Source of the DNA: an uncultured Carboxylicivirga sp.
GTDB taxonomy: Bacteria > Bacteroidota > Bacteroidia > Bacteroidales > Marinilabiliaceae
Length of the DNA: 64,000 bases
Direction: 5' to 3'
Assembly (NCBI RefSeq): GCF_963668385.1
Contig: NZ_OY764327.1
Coordinates: 2,480,001 to 2,544,000, forward strand
The translations under genes were made by a program, and so were the position numbers. Position 1 is the stretch's first letter, and the number at the start of each line of letters is the position of its first letter. Below the pieces are notes generated by a model. That model saw only the letters and a program-made list of their open reading frames with translations, was not told the DNA's origin and did not search any database. Below, piece after piece: positions 50,829 through 59,663 of this stretch.

Positions 50829-51485
50829 TTAACCTAATAAAGTCTTTAGATTAATGCGAGTAATTCCCTTGTTATATTCTTTACATATAAGATTAATAAT
50901 GGCTTGATAAACGGTTTGATCTTTTTCGAAGTTAAGATCTTCTATATTAAGTATTAATACTGGTAATTCGGGGTGCTCTTTAAAAAACTGAAAGTAGCCA
51001 TTTTGAATATTTTTTAAATAATCTGCATCAATTGTTTTTTCATATTCTCTCCCTCTTTTTTGTATTTGACTCAATAATACTTCAATGGGTCGATGCAAAA
51101 AAATATATAAATCGGGCAAGGGAGTCATTCCATAAATAATATCAAATATTTGTCTGTAAAGACGATATTCATCTGTAGCTAAGGTTTGAGATGCAAAAAT
51201 CAGAGATTTAAAAAAGTGATAATCCGATAAGGTAACCTGATGAAACAAATCAGCAGTATCAAAATCATCTTTAAGTTGCTTATATCTCTCAGCCAGAAAC
51301 GATAACTCTAGAGGGAAGGCATATCTCTCTTTGTTGTTGTAAAATTTGGGTAAGAAAGGATTGTCAGCAAATGTTTCAAGCACTAAGCGGGCATCTACTT
51401 CTTTGCTTAGCATTTTTGCTAAAGTTGATTTGCCTGTACCAATGTTACCTTCGATAACCAGGTATTTTTTATTGAATTTATTCAT
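50829..51485 (-). CDS. Deoxynucleoside kinase
   Basis: This 218-aa cytoplasmic kinase of the deoxyadenosine/deoxycytidine/deoxyguanosine kinase family salvages deoxynucleosides with ATP. The P-loop GNIGTGKST is at 13-21, the substrate-binding region at FLAERYKQL and DRL-equivalent segments, and the lid RGREYEKTIDADYL. PDLYIFLHRPIEVLLSQIQKR is a strong family match. It lies 11 bp downstream of the 158-aa membrane protein gene on the same strand, so the two are co-transcribed. Substrate preference (dA or dG) cannot be told. Confidence 0.93.
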   Translation of the reverse strand: MNKFNKKYLVIEGNIGTGKSTLAKMLSKEVDARLVLETFADNPFLPKFYNNKERYAFPLELSFLAERYKQLKDDFDTADLFHQVTLSDYHFFKSLIFASQTLATDEYRLYRQIFDIIYGMTPLPDLYIFLHRPIEVLLSQIQKRGREYEKTIDADYLKNIQNGYFQFFKEHPELPVLILNIEDLNFEKDQTVYQAIINLICKEYNKGITRINLKTLLG

Positions 51486-51496
51486 TGAATAAAGGC

Positions 51497-51973
51497 TTAA
51501 TACAGCTTTTTATCTTTATGTAAGCGATTTTCAACAACTTTTCCGGATATATAACCAGCAAAAATTCCTATTAACCATCCCAGACTAATATAACCAATGT
51601 AATTGGTTTCGGGGGTGAACCAAACGTACAAAGCAGGTACGAAAATTCCAGTCAACATTCCAATTGTGCTGTAGGTAGCTGATATACGTCCTCGTACATG
51701 AAGGTGATGATCTTTTTTTAGATGTTTTTGTGATTCTTCAACCCAGTTTTCGAATGGGGCCAAAGCTTTATGGTCGTTAAAAAGCTGTTGTATATCGTTA
51801 ACAAAAACCTCACCTTGGTTATTTAACTTCTTGCAATGTGGGCATTCGTCAACTTTATTATGCAAAGCCCCCATTAAGCGAGGTAGCACAGCCAGGCTTA
51901 GCGATCTGATTTGAGCTTTAGGTATTTTTTCGAGTTGTTGATTAAGTGTATCGAATGTTGTTCTTCTATCCAT
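51497..51973 (-). CDS. Membrane protein of unknown function with CxxC motif
   Basis: This 158-aa protein is not recognised. The N-terminal two-thirds is soluble, with a CPHCKKL motif at about 39-45 that could bind a metal ion with other residues. Two hydrophobic helices follow at about 102-123 and 128-146, the second with a GxxxGxxxG-like pattern (GWLIGIFAGYISGKVV). The C-terminus is basic. It is upstream of the deoxynucleoside kinase gene by 11 bp, suggesting co-transcription, although no functional link is evident. Confidence 0.75.
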   Translation of the reverse strand: MDRRTTFDTLNQQLEKIPKAQIRSLSLAVLPRLMGALHNKVDECPHCKKLNNQGEVFVNDIQQLFNDHKALAPFENWVEESQKHLKKDHHLHVRGRISATYSTIGMLTGIFVPALYVWFTPETNYIGYISLGWLIGIFAGYISGKVVENRLHKDKKLY

Positions 51974-52034
51974 GTTAAAGTGGTTTCAGAAAGTATAATC
52001 AATGAAAATAGAAAAAGTTTTATATGCATCAAAA

Positions 52035-52059
52035 AAGGCCAACTCAAAGAGTCGGCCTT
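52035..52059 (-). terminator. Terminator of pnp
   Basis: AAGGCCAACTC pairs with GAGTCGGCCTT (10 of 11 positions) around AAA; on the minus strand TTTTTTGATG follows. Confidence 0.8.
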
Positions 52060-52079
52060 AGTATATAAGGTGAATATAA

Positions 52080-54218
52080 TTACTCAGCTTTAGGTTTACG
52101 TTCTGGACGTGGTAAAAGAGCTTTTCTCGAAAGTTTTAATTTACCTGAACGTTGGTCAACTTCAATCAATTTAACTTCAACTTCTTCGCCTTCTTTTAAG
52201 GCATCTTCAACTTTTTCAAGTCGTTTCCATTCAATTTCAGAAATGTGAAGCAATCCATCTTTACCGGGAAGAATTTCAACAAATGCACCGAAAGGAACAA
52301 TAGATTTTACTTTCCCTTTGTAAACTTCGCCTACCTCAGGTACTGCAACAATGGCTTTTACTTTAGCAACGGCAGCATCGATCGAATCTTTGTTACTTGC
52401 TGATATAGCTACTTTACCAATGCTACCAATTTCTTCAATTGTAATAACAGTTTCTGTAGTTGCCTGAATTTCTTGAATAATTTTACCACCTGGGCCGATT
52501 ACAGAGCCAATCATGTCTTTAGGAATATCGAATGAAACGATACGAGGAGCATGTGGTTTGTAGTCTTCACGTGGTTCTGTAATGGTTTCAGCAATTTTAT
52601 CAAGAATGTGCATACGACCAGCTTTTGCCTGGTTTAATGCTTGTTCTAAAATTTCGTATGATAAACCATCAACCTTTATATCCATTTGAGTAGCTGTAAT
52701 ACCGTCGCGAGTACCAGTTACTTTAAAGTCCATATCACCTAAGTGGTCTTCGTCACCTAAGATATCTGATAATACAGCAAATTTTCCAGATTCAGTATCG
52801 GTAATCAATCCCATTGCAATACCTGATACTGGTTTTTTAATTGGAATACCAGCATCCATCAACGCTAAAGTACCTGCACAAACAGTTGCCATTGATGATG
52901 AACCGTTTGATTCAAGAATATCTGAAACGATACGTACTGTGTAGGCATAATCTTCAGGAAGCATTCCCTTTAATGCGCGATAAGCTAAGTTACCGTGACC
53001 AATTTCACGACGGCTGATACCACGTGCAGGACGAGCATCACCGGTTGAGAATGGAGGGAAGTTGTAATGTAATAAGAAACGGTCGTAACCTTGATTCATT
53101 ACATCATCAATTAATTTCTCATCCATTTTGTTACCCAAAGTAACTGTTGTTAACGATTGAGTTTCACCACGTGTAAATACTGCTGATCCATGAGGACCTG
53201 GTAAGTAATCAACTTCGCTCCAGATATGTCTGATTTCGTCAGTCTTACGACCATCTAAACGTAATTTTTCATCTAGAACAACTTTACGAACCGCTTCTTT
53301 TTCTACGTCGTGATAGTATTTTTTGATTAATCCTGTTGGGATTTCATCTTCTTCTTCGTTGTAATTTTCAGCAATAAACTCATCGCAGATTGCTGCAAAT
53401 GCATCAATACGCTCGTGTTTGTTTGGATTGGCTGATTTAGCAACTGCATATGCTTTGTCGTAAGTAGCTTTCCAAACTTTTTCACGTAATTCTTCGTCGT
53501 TTTCTTCGTGACAGTACTCGCGCTTTTCGGTTTTACCTAAAGCTTCCATCATTTCAATTTGAGCCTGACATTGAACTCGAATAGCATCGTGAGCTACTTT
53601 CATTCCTTCCAGCAATTCAGCTTCAGAAACTTCATCCATCTCACCTTCAACCATCATAATGTTGTCCATAGTAGCGGCAACAATAATATCCATATCTGAG
53701 TTTTCCATTTCAGATACAGTAGGGTTGATTTTCATTTCGCCGTTGATACGTCCAACACGTACTTCAGAAATTGGTCCGTGGAAAGGAATATCAGAAACAG
53801 CCAAAGCTGCAGAAGCGGCTAATCCAGCTAATGCATCAGGAGCGATTTCTTTATCTCCTGAAATTAAATTAACAGTAACAAATGTGTCTGCATGGTAATC
53901 CTCAGGAAAAAGAGGACGTAATGCGCGGTCAATCAAACGAGATACTAATATTTCATAATCTGACGGACGAGCTTCTCTCTTTTGGAAACCTCCAGGAAAA
54001 CGTCCAACAGCTGCATATTTTTCTTTGTATTCTACAGTAAGCGGCATAAAATCCACATCGGGTTTTGCATCTTTAGCAGATGTAACTGCCGCCAATAAAT
54101 AGGTATTTCCCATTTTAACGACTACCGAGCCGTCAGCTTGTTTAGCTAATTTACCAGTTTCAATGGTAATTGTTCTGCCATCACCTAGTTCAATAACTTT
54201 TTCAAATGGTTTAATCAT
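52080..54218 (-). CDS. pnp: Polyribonucleotide nucleotidyltransferase (PNPase)
   Basis: This 712-aa 3'-5' phosphorolytic exoribonuclease is a trimer that degrades mRNA. There are two RNase PH domains: N-terminal about 1-215 with [20 protein letters not shown], and catalytic about 300-540 with [33 protein letters not shown] and [20 protein letters not shown] domain follows ([19 protein letters not shown], about 560-620), then an S1 domain at about 630-700 ([20 protein letters not shown]). All are complete. It lies upstream of the kinase gene and downstream of rpsO, and the rpsO-pnp order is conserved across bacteria. A -7 box at 54261-54268 gives it its own promoter. Confidence 0.98.
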   Translation of the reverse strand: MIKPFEKVIELGDGRTITIETGKLAKQADGSVVVKMGNTYLLAAVTSAKDAKPDVDFMPLTVEYKEKYAAVGRFPGGFQKREARPSDYEILVSRLIDRALRPLFPEDYHADTFVTVNLISGDKEIAPDALAGLAASAALAVSDIPFHGPISEVRVGRINGEMKINPTVSEMENSDMDIIVAATMDNIMMVEGEMDEVSEAELLEGMKVAHDAIRVQCQAQIEMMEALGKTEKREYCHEENDEELREKVWKATYDKAYAVAKSANPNKHERIDAFAAICDEFIAENYNEEEDEIPTGLIKKYYHDVEKEAVRKVVLDEKLRLDGRKTDEIRHIWSEVDYLPGPHGSAVFTRGETQSLTTVTLGNKMDEKLIDDVMNQGYDRFLLHYNFPPFSTGDARPARGISRREIGHGNLAYRALKGMLPEDYAYTVRIVSDILESNGSSSMATVCAGTLALMDAGIPIKKPVSGIAMGLITDTESGKFAVLSDILGDEDHLGDMDFKVTGTRDGITATQMDIKVDGLSYEILEQALNQAKAGRMHILDKIAETITEPREDYKPHAPRIVSFDIPKDMIGSVIGPGGKIIQEIQATTETVITIEEIGSIGKVAISASNKDSIDAAVAKVKAIVAVPEVGEVYKGKVKSIVPFGAFVEILPGKDGLLHISEIEWKRLEKVEDALKEGEEVEVKLIEVDQRSGKLKLSRKALLPRPERKPKAE

Positions 54219-54260
54219 GACAATTTTCTTATTCTTTTTTTATCCTTCTATAGTTAACGC

Positions 54261-54268
54261 CAAAGATA
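54261..54268 (-). promoter_or_regulatory. -7 box of pnp
   Basis: On the minus strand this reads TATCTTTG, matching TAnnTTTG, 43 bp before the pnp ATG. Confidence 0.5.
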
Positions 54269-54377
54269 TGCAATATCCTAAGATAATGAGTAAAAACTGT
54301 TAATTTTTTAACTAACAGGTGTTGCACACCTCGATTTTTAGCTTTATGTAATCCTTTTTAAGAAAATTGGGCACAAA

Positions 54378-54407
54378 AAAAGCAGCTTTCTTTCGAAAAC
54401 TGCTTTT
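54378..54407 (-). terminator. Terminator of rpsO
   Basis: AAAAGCAG pairs with CTGCTTTT; inside, TTTC pairs with GAAA after a mismatch. On the minus strand a T-run follows. It separates rpsO from pnp. Confidence 0.75.
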
Positions 54408-54425
54408 GTTCGTTTTGCGTATTGC

Positions 54426-54695
54426 TTACTTACGAATTCCTAGTTCAGCAATAATAGCACGATATCTTTCGATATCTTTTTTCTTTAAGTAGTCAAGTAA
54501 GTTACGACGCTTACCTACCATTTTTTTCAAAGCATGCTCTGTGCTATAATCTTTACGATTTGACTTTAAGTGCTCAGTCAAATGCGAGATACGGAAAGTA
54601 AATAATGCTATCTGGCTTTCTGGAGAACCAGTATCAGAATTCGATTTTCCGTACTTCTCGAAGATCTCTTGCTTCTTTTCTGCTGTCAAGTACAT
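54426..54695 (-). CDS. rpsO: 30S ribosomal protein S15
   Basis: This 89-aa primary 16S rRNA-binding protein has canonical sequence: GSPESQIALFTFRISHLTEHLKSNRKDYSTEHALKKMVGKRRNLLDYLKKKDIERYRAIIAELGIRK. Length and composition are normal. It is transcribed from a -7 box at 54728-54735 with a leader of about 30 nt, too short for the long autoregulatory pseudoknot known from E. coli. It sits upstream of pnp, from which it is separated by a terminator and a second promoter box. Confidence 0.99.
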   Translation of the reverse strand: MYLTAEKKQEIFEKYGKSNSDTGSPESQIALFTFRISHLTEHLKSNRKDYSTEHALKKMVGKRRNLLDYLKKKDIERYRAIIAELGIRK

Positions 54696-54727
54696 AATAA
54701 AATGTTTAAATATATTATTTGAGGCTG

Positions 54728-54735
54728 CAAAGATA
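54728..54735 (-). promoter_or_regulatory. -7 box of rpsO
   Basis: On the minus strand this reads TATCTTTG, matching TAnnTTTG, 33 bp before the ATG. Confidence 0.5.
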
Positions 54736-54807
54736 GATAATAAATTTAAGACAGCAAGTAGTTTGTCTCTAAAATTTTAGGAGTTAGTAATGGTCTCAAA
54801 AATACAA

Positions 54808-54839
54808 AAATCCCGAAGCTAGGTTTAACTTCGGGATTT
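54808..54839 (-). terminator. Terminator of the LPP20-like gene
   Basis: AAATCCCGAAG pairs perfectly with CTTCGGGATTT around a 10-nt loop; on the minus strand TTTTGTATTT-type sequence follows. Confidence 0.85.
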
Positions 54840-54861
54840 CTGTGTATTATTTCAATTGCTG

Positions 54862-55449
54862 TTAATTTCCTTGTTCTTCAGCTAATTTTTGCATTTCTTG
54901 ATTGAAAATTTCTTCAAATTTCTTTTTGTCGTAATCAACCTGAAGTTTTTGGTTGCTCGATAACTTGTTGTCGATACCGTTCATAATTTCTTCTTTACTT
55001 ACTTCGATGGCGACAAAACCGCGGTATTTGCCATTGGCTAGTACACTTGCTTTTTCGCAAGCAACCACAATGTTTGAGATGGTTTCGTCAGCAACTTCAC
55101 GAGTAAGGTTTTCGAATTTTGATTCAAATTCAGAAGCATCACCAAACTCGCGCTCATTTACATATCGGTCGGTAACCGATTTTGTGTTAGAGTTGATTAA
55201 AGTAACTATACGTTGTTTCGCATTTAACAAAGCTTTTTCTTTAGCTAAACTTAAATCTGAGCTTGTGGCCATGGCACTGGCGCGGAAGTAATTCTTATCG
55301 GAACGGCCCTTGTCTTCGCAAGGCATATTCTCTAAAATGGTTCCCACTTCACTGTTAGTGGATACTTTTTCTTTTGATTTACAACTCACCATGCTTGCTG
55401 CAAGGGTAAGAGTTAAAATTCCTATTCCTAAAATCTTTTTTGTATTCAT
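54862..55449 (-). CDS. LPP20-like lipoprotein
   Basis: This 195-aa lipoprotein has a lipobox MVSC (Cys23). The mature part carries the LPP20/FlgO-like pattern: RASAMATSSDLSLAKEKALLNAKQRIVTLI, a conserved SLAKEKAL.NA...L core, then TLREVADETISNIVVACEKASV-like strands and GKYRGFVAIEVSKEEIM. The C-terminus is a charged helix. LPP20-type proteins are outer-membrane or surface lipoproteins of unclear function. It is upstream of rpsO but separated by a strong terminator. Confidence 0.85.
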   Translation of the reverse strand: MNTKKILGIGILTLTLAASMVSCKSKEKVSTNSEVGTILENMPCEDKGRSDKNYFRASAMATSSDLSLAKEKALLNAKQRIVTLINSNTKSVTDRYVNEREFGDASEFESKFENLTREVADETISNIVVACEKASVLANGKYRGFVAIEVSKEEIMNGIDNKLSSNQKLQVDYDKKKFEEIFNQEMQKLAEEQGN

Positions 55450-55594
55450 GTTTTAAGTATTTGGGTTTTAAAACTGTTTATTGACTAACAAAAAACGAAC
55501 CAAAAATTAAATTGTGTTCAAATTTCTTAAGAAAATTCAACATTCGTGTTTATACTGCAGCTTCATCAAAAAGGTTTGATAATAGTGAAAATAT

Positions 55595-56662
55595 TTATTC
55601 CATTCTATCAACTGTATTAATGTTGATCTTTTCTGTATCGTTAAGTAATACTTCAAACTTTGTTAGTTGGCCAGGTGTACCAAGAACAAAAAGTTTATCG
55701 GCTGGAGTTATTTCAATATCCGGCGATGGATTAAATATATAGGCGCCTTCACCTGTTTTAATTCCTACCAGATTAGCACCCGACTTTTCTCTGAGTTTAA
55801 GTTCGCGAATCGTTTTTTTATAATTGGCTACTGCAAGTTTTGAACAGCTTATCTCTTTTAGCTGAACATCCTTTGAGCGTTGTAACAATATGTACTCAAC
55901 AAATTCAACAACATCGGGTTGTGTTACTAGTTTAGCCATCCGTTGCCCTCCAATTCGGTCTGGCATAATAACATTGGTTGCTCCGGCACGACGTAATTTG
56001 GTATCTGATCGAAAATCGCTGGCTCGGCTAATAATTTTGAGCGTCGGGTTCATTTCGCTTGCAGTTAAAACAACAAACATGTTGTCGGCGTCATTTGGAA
56101 GTGCTGTAATAAGCGCTTTCGCTTTTCGAATTTGTGCTGCATCCAGAACTTCTTCAGAACTGGCATCTCCCTGGACATATAGATTATCAGGATCTTCAAG
56201 AATACGAGTTACTACATGGTCGCGTTTTTCAATAATCACAAATTGTTCGCCATGTTCGGCTAGTTCAACACAAGCCTGATAGCCATTTCTACCATAGCCA
56301 CATACAATAATATGATCTTCTAATTTGATAATTTTCTTTCTCAACTGGTATGCTTTATATGATTGATGCAAAATGCCTTCAAAAATAACACGTGTTATTT
56401 GTGTAATGACATATCCGAAAATTCCTAAGCTAAAAATAATAAGAAAAATGGTAAAAATCTTACCTGTATCCGATAATGGAACAACTTCGCTAAAGCCAAC
56501 TGTTGCCATTGTAATCACGGTCATATAGATGGCATCGAGCAAACGGTATCCTTCGAGCAAAGCAAAGCCGGCTGATCCGGCTGCAATTGTTAAAACAAGA
56601 AGCCCGGCTGATATGAGCAGGGCTCTGATGGTCTCGTGGTATAATGATGTTTGGTTTTTCAC
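55595..56662 (-). CDS. Ion channel with RCK (TrkA) regulatory domains
   Basis: This 355-aa K+ channel of the two-helix MthK/Kch type has membrane helices at about 15-37 and 73-95. The pore loop AIYMTVITMATVGFSEVVPLSDTG carries the filter TVGFSE, close to the canonical TVGYGD. A TrkA_N (RCK) Rossmann domain begins at HIIVCGYGRNGYQACVELAEHG with acidic end VIIEK, and a TrkA_C domain follows (about 270-345). It probably responds to Ca2+ or nucleotide. Its start overlaps the DUF2851 stop by 4 bp, so they are coupled. Confidence 0.92.
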   Translation of the reverse strand: MKNQTSLYHETIRALLISAGLLVLTIAAGSAGFALLEGYRLLDAIYMTVITMATVGFSEVVPLSDTGKIFTIFLIIFSLGIFGYVITQITRVIFEGILHQSYKAYQLRKKIIKLEDHIIVCGYGRNGYQACVELAEHGEQFVIIEKRDHVVTRILEDPDNLYVQGDASSEEVLDAAQIRKAKALITALPNDADNMFVVLTASEMNPTLKIISRASDFRSDTKLRRAGATNVIMPDRIGGQRMAKLVTQPDVVEFVEYILLQRSKDVQLKEISCSKLAVANYKKTIRELKLREKSGANLVGIKTGEGAYIFNPSPDIEITPADKLFVLGTPGQLTKFEVLLNDTEKININTVDRME

Positions 56663-57933
56663 GCTTTGCTTAAAACTTTATGTCCGATGCGGCAATTTAA
56701 GCACTTTTTGTGATTACAGTAGTGGTTTTTAAGAAAAATCAATGCCTGAGCTTGAGCTTCGTTAGTGATTTTAATGCCGGCTTGTTGCCAGTTAGTGATA
56801 ATTGAGTTCTTCTCTGCTGGTTCTTCATACAATGAATCAAGCAAGTTTTCTTTCTTCTCCTGAAGCTTGTTTTTGCCAAAGTAAACAAATAAATAAGGAT
56901 AAATGGTGTTATATAAAATTTTTTGAGCCGATGATTTTCCTAAATGTTTAATGGTGGATGGAGAACTTTTTTTACTTAGGTGATAGTGAGTGTTCCAATA
57001 TTCAGAAGCATTTATATTTAAGTGTTGAACAAATTGTTTTGAAGAGGATTGATTTAACAAAGTTTCAAATAAACCTTTTGTTTGATGAATCAGCATAGCT
57101 AATTGTACTAATCGTATTGTCGGAAAGTTGGACGGACGTAGTTTTGAGAATTTCCACAACTGGGCTCGTATGGGTTTCAGATTATACTTGTGCGATAAGA
57201 ATGTGTATTCCTTTTGTAATTGATGAGAGTAATCATCTGCTTTTTTTGTTGCATTAAGTAGACCCGATTGTCCAAGTAAAATAGCCTCAGTTTGAAAAAT
57301 GTTATCAGCATGCTTGAGCATTACTTTTAATGGGGTCTGTTGTGCCAACATTTCAAAAGGTAAACCGTTAACGCCAAAACCAAAACTTCGAGCAAGTAAA
57401 ATAAAAAATACCTGATCCCAATCGTTTTGATTCTTTAATAGTAGTTGATGAGTTAATTCACTTTTTTCTTCCATCCTTTCAATTAAAATACGATCAATCC
57501 ATTGTGATAAAAAGATGGGATCAATAGTGTCAAGATGATCTTTGCATGGCAACCAATGATTATTGAAAAAAAGTGATTGATATTGATGGGTAAGTTGTGT
57601 TGAAAACTTCATCTCCCAAACGGGAATTTGACGACCCGAAGCAGAAATGGTTTCTCCATTGCTTTTATTTACAACATGCAGTATTACATTGTTATATGAG
57701 TCATCCTGATGATGTTTATGGTTAAACCAATCCGATTCATGGGTATGTATTTCTATATTGCCGGCCCATAGAGTGTTGTTCAACTTTATTTTTGCATTGA
57801 AAAAGTCAGGCCCTGAATGAGTATTAATAATACCTGGATGAATTATTTCTAATTCTTCTCCATCTGTAGTTTTTAAATCGTTTGGATGATATAATTTATT
57901 TTGCCAGATAAAATGTAAAAAGTCTTCATTCAT
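56659..57933 (-). CDS. DUF2851 family protein
   Basis: This 424-aa protein belongs to a Bacteroidota family of unknown function. The N-terminus MNEDFLHFIWQNKLYHPNDLKTTDG and HPGIINTHSGPDFFNAKIKL, then WAGNIEIHTHESDWFNH and NVILHVV, are its hallmarks and recall a nuclease-like or metal-binding core with conserved H, E and D. The C-terminal CKDHLDTID and four-cysteine-like end (CNHKKCLNCRIGHKVL) could form a zinc site. It overlaps the K+ channel gene by 4 bp (ATGA), so the two form an operon, although a functional link is not evident. Confidence 0.88.
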   Translation of the reverse strand: MNEDFLHFIWQNKLYHPNDLKTTDGEELEIIHPGIINTHSGPDFFNAKIKLNNTLWAGNIEIHTHESDWFNHKHHQDDSYNNVILHVVNKSNGETISASGRQIPVWEMKFSTQLTHQYQSLFFNNHWLPCKDHLDTIDPIFLSQWIDRILIERMEEKSELTHQLLLKNQNDWDQVFFILLARSFGFGVNGLPFEMLAQQTPLKVMLKHADNIFQTEAILLGQSGLLNATKKADDYSHQLQKEYTFLSHKYNLKPIRAQLWKFSKLRPSNFPTIRLVQLAMLIHQTKGLFETLLNQSSSKQFVQHLNINASEYWNTHYHLSKKSSPSTIKHLGKSSAQKILYNTIYPYLFVYFGKNKLQEKKENLLDSLYEEPAEKNSIITNWQQAGIKITNEAQAQALIFLKNHYCNHKKCLNCRIGHKVLSKA

Positions 57934-58049
57934 ATCGCAATCAGGTTTGTATTATTTGTAAAATAATCATTTTATCTTTTAGTTTCAATTGACTTATTCA
58001 GTATTGGATGAATAGATTATGAATAATGTGTTAGTTTAGTTCCTTTTTC

Positions 58050-58057
58050 TAACTTTG
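58050..58057 (+). promoter_or_regulatory. -7 box of the LolC/E-type permease gene
   Basis: TAACTTTG matches TAnnTTTG only 17 bp before the TTG start at 58074, predicting a leader of about 10 nt. Confidence 0.45.
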
Positions 58058-58073
58058 CTCAAAATCTTACACA

Positions 58074-59318
58074 TTGAATTTCGAATTATTTGTAGCGCGT
58101 AAAATTAAATCAGGAGAAATTACAGGAAAGAAACTTTCAGGACCTGTAATTAAAGTAGCTACCATGGGGGTTATACTCGGAATGGTGGTTATGATTTTAT
58201 CACTTTCGATAGGTTTTGGATTTAAACGCGAAGTGCGTCAGAAAATCATTGGTTTTGGATCGCATCTGCAGGTAATGAGCTACGATTATAATAATTCTTA
58301 CGAGAGTAATCCTATTACTAATGATAGTACATTGGTGGATGATTTAAATAAAATTGAGGGCATTACTCATGTTCAGGAATTTGCTACTAAGCCTGGTATT
58401 ATTAAAACAAGAGAAGATATTCAAGGGATTATTTTAAAAGGAGTGGGAGCTGATTTTGATTGGAATTTCATGAATGAAGTTTGTGTTGATGGTAGTATTC
58501 CAAACTTTAAAGATTCGGTTCGGTCAAATGAAGTATACATTTCTGCCGAAATTGCCAAGATGTTGCGATTAAAAGTAGGGGATCCGTTACGTATGTATTT
58601 CGTACAAGATCAGATTCGAATGCGAAAATTTACTATTTGTGGTATTTATAACTCTCATTTTCCTGAATTTGATAAGGTTTTTGCTCTGGTTGATATCCGA
58701 CATATTCAGAAATTAAATAATTGGGAATCGAATAAAATTTCTGGATATGAAATTATCATTGAAGATTTTCAACATCTTGACGAGATTCATCAAGAAGTTT
58801 TTGATATCACCAGTTTGCGAATTGAAGACAATGGAACCATGTTAAGAGCTAAATCAATTCGTCAGGTATGGCCTCAAATTTTTGCATGGCTCGATATGTT
58901 AGATATGAATCTGTTGGTTATACTGGTTCTTATATTATTGGTTGCTGGTTTTAACATGGTAAGCGGATTACTAATCCTTATTATAGAGCGCACAAATATG
59001 ATTGGCATATTTAAAGCGCTTGGTGCTCAAAACTGGAGTCTACGTAAAGTGTTCCTGTATTTAGCCTTATATATTGTGGGTAAAGGATTATTGTGGGGTA
59101 ATTTGATAGGAGTAGGGTTGGCTCTTCTTCAAAAGTACACACATTTAGTAAAGTTAGATCCGGTAAATTATTATCTCGAAACAGTTCCTATTTATCTTCA
59201 GGCTAGTCATCTGGTGTTATTAAATGCAGGTGTAATTGTAATAACCTTCTTAATGCTTTTAGGACCTTCATACCTGGTGGCTCGAATATTACCTGTAAAG
59301 GCCATAAAATTTAACTAA
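58074..59318 (+). CDS. LolC/LolE-type ABC transporter permease (FtsX family)
   Basis: This 414-aa inner-membrane permease would extract lipoproteins for delivery to the outer membrane. The N-terminus NFELFVARKIKSGE and GPVIKVATMGVILGMVVMILSLSIGFGFKREVRQKIIGFGSHLQVMS matches the Bacteroidota LolC/E family closely. A periplasmic MacB-like domain spans about 55-270, and three C-terminal helices with the FtsX motif RTNMIGIFKALGAQNWSLRKVF follow. The start codon is TTG, fixed by family alignment and by the nearby promoter box; no upstream ATG is in frame. The ATPase LolD is not adjacent. Confidence 0.9.
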   Translation: MNFELFVARKIKSGEITGKKLSGPVIKVATMGVILGMVVMILSLSIGFGFKREVRQKIIGFGSHLQVMSYDYNNSYESNPITNDSTLVDDLNKIEGITHVQEFATKPGIIKTREDIQGIILKGVGADFDWNFMNEVCVDGSIPNFKDSVRSNEVYISAEIAKMLRLKVGDPLRMYFVQDQIRMRKFTICGIYNSHFPEFDKVFALVDIRHIQKLNNWESNKISGYEIIIEDFQHLDEIHQEVFDITSLRIEDNGTMLRAKSIRQVWPQIFAWLDMLDMNLLVILVLILLVAGFNMVSGLLILIIERTNMIGIFKALGAQNWSLRKVFLYLALYIVGKGLLWGNLIGVGLALLQKYTHLVKLDPVNYYLETVPIYLQASHLVLLNAGVIVITFLMLLGPSYLVARILPVKAIKFN

Positions 59319-59331
59319 TCGTTTTATGGGA

Positions 59332-59359
59332 TCGTACAATTGCTGTACGAAATCGTACA
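59332..59359. repeat. Three alternating 7-bp GTAC repeats after the permease gene
   Basis: TCGTACA (59332-59338), TGTACGA (59344-59350) and TCGTACA (59353-59359) lie in direct and inverted order. The first two can form a hairpin. No T-run follows, so a terminator function is unlikely. Confidence 0.45.
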
Positions 59360-59535
59360 TTAAGGTAGTCTCTTTGATTTTATAGTGATAATACAGGGTG
59401 ATTTTTACTGATTGATAATTAATGTGATAATATTTTTTTAAAAGGTAAAGACTGTGTGATTCTGTTTTTGGTATGGAGTTTGATGGGTATTGACTGTTAA
59501 ATCTTAAATGGTTTAAGTTAATAAATGGGACACAT

Positions 59536-59560
59536 GGTCGGGAACGCTCGACCTTTTTTT
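59536..59560 (+). terminator. Rho-independent terminator 218 bp after the permease stop
   Basis: GGTCGGG pairs with CTCGACC (7 bp, one G-U) around AACG, followed by TTTTTTT. Confidence 0.8.
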
Positions 59561-59608
59561 ATGCGCTTTTTTGAAGGAAAATGATCTTTTTTTAAAACAA
59601 TTTCTTAA

Positions 59609-59630
59609 CTTATTGGTAAAACCAAATAAG
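59609..59630. promoter_or_regulatory. Inverted repeat in the Nudix promoter
   Basis: CTTATTGGT and ACCAAATAAG form a near-perfect inverted repeat (one extra A) around AAA. It covers the expected -33 region upstream of the -7 box TATATTTG (59643-59650), as an operator would. Confidence 0.35.
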
Positions 59631-59642
59631 ACTCTGTTGATT

Positions 59643-59650
59643 TATATTTG
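59643..59650 (+). promoter_or_regulatory. -7 box of the Nudix gene
   Basis: TATATTTG matches TAnnTTTG 14 bp before the ATG at 59664. Confidence 0.45.
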
Positions 59651-59663
59651 AAAGAAACATTAT

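Larger units (their letters stand above)
59319..59663. other. Intergenic region with late terminator and operator-like repeat
   Basis: This 345-bp gap holds, in order, the GTAC repeats, about 170 bp of AT-rich DNA without ORF, a terminator at 59536-59560, an imperfect inverted repeat at 59609-59630 and a -7 box at 59643-59650. Either the permease mRNA has a long 3' tail or a small RNA ends at the terminator. Confidence 0.4.
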
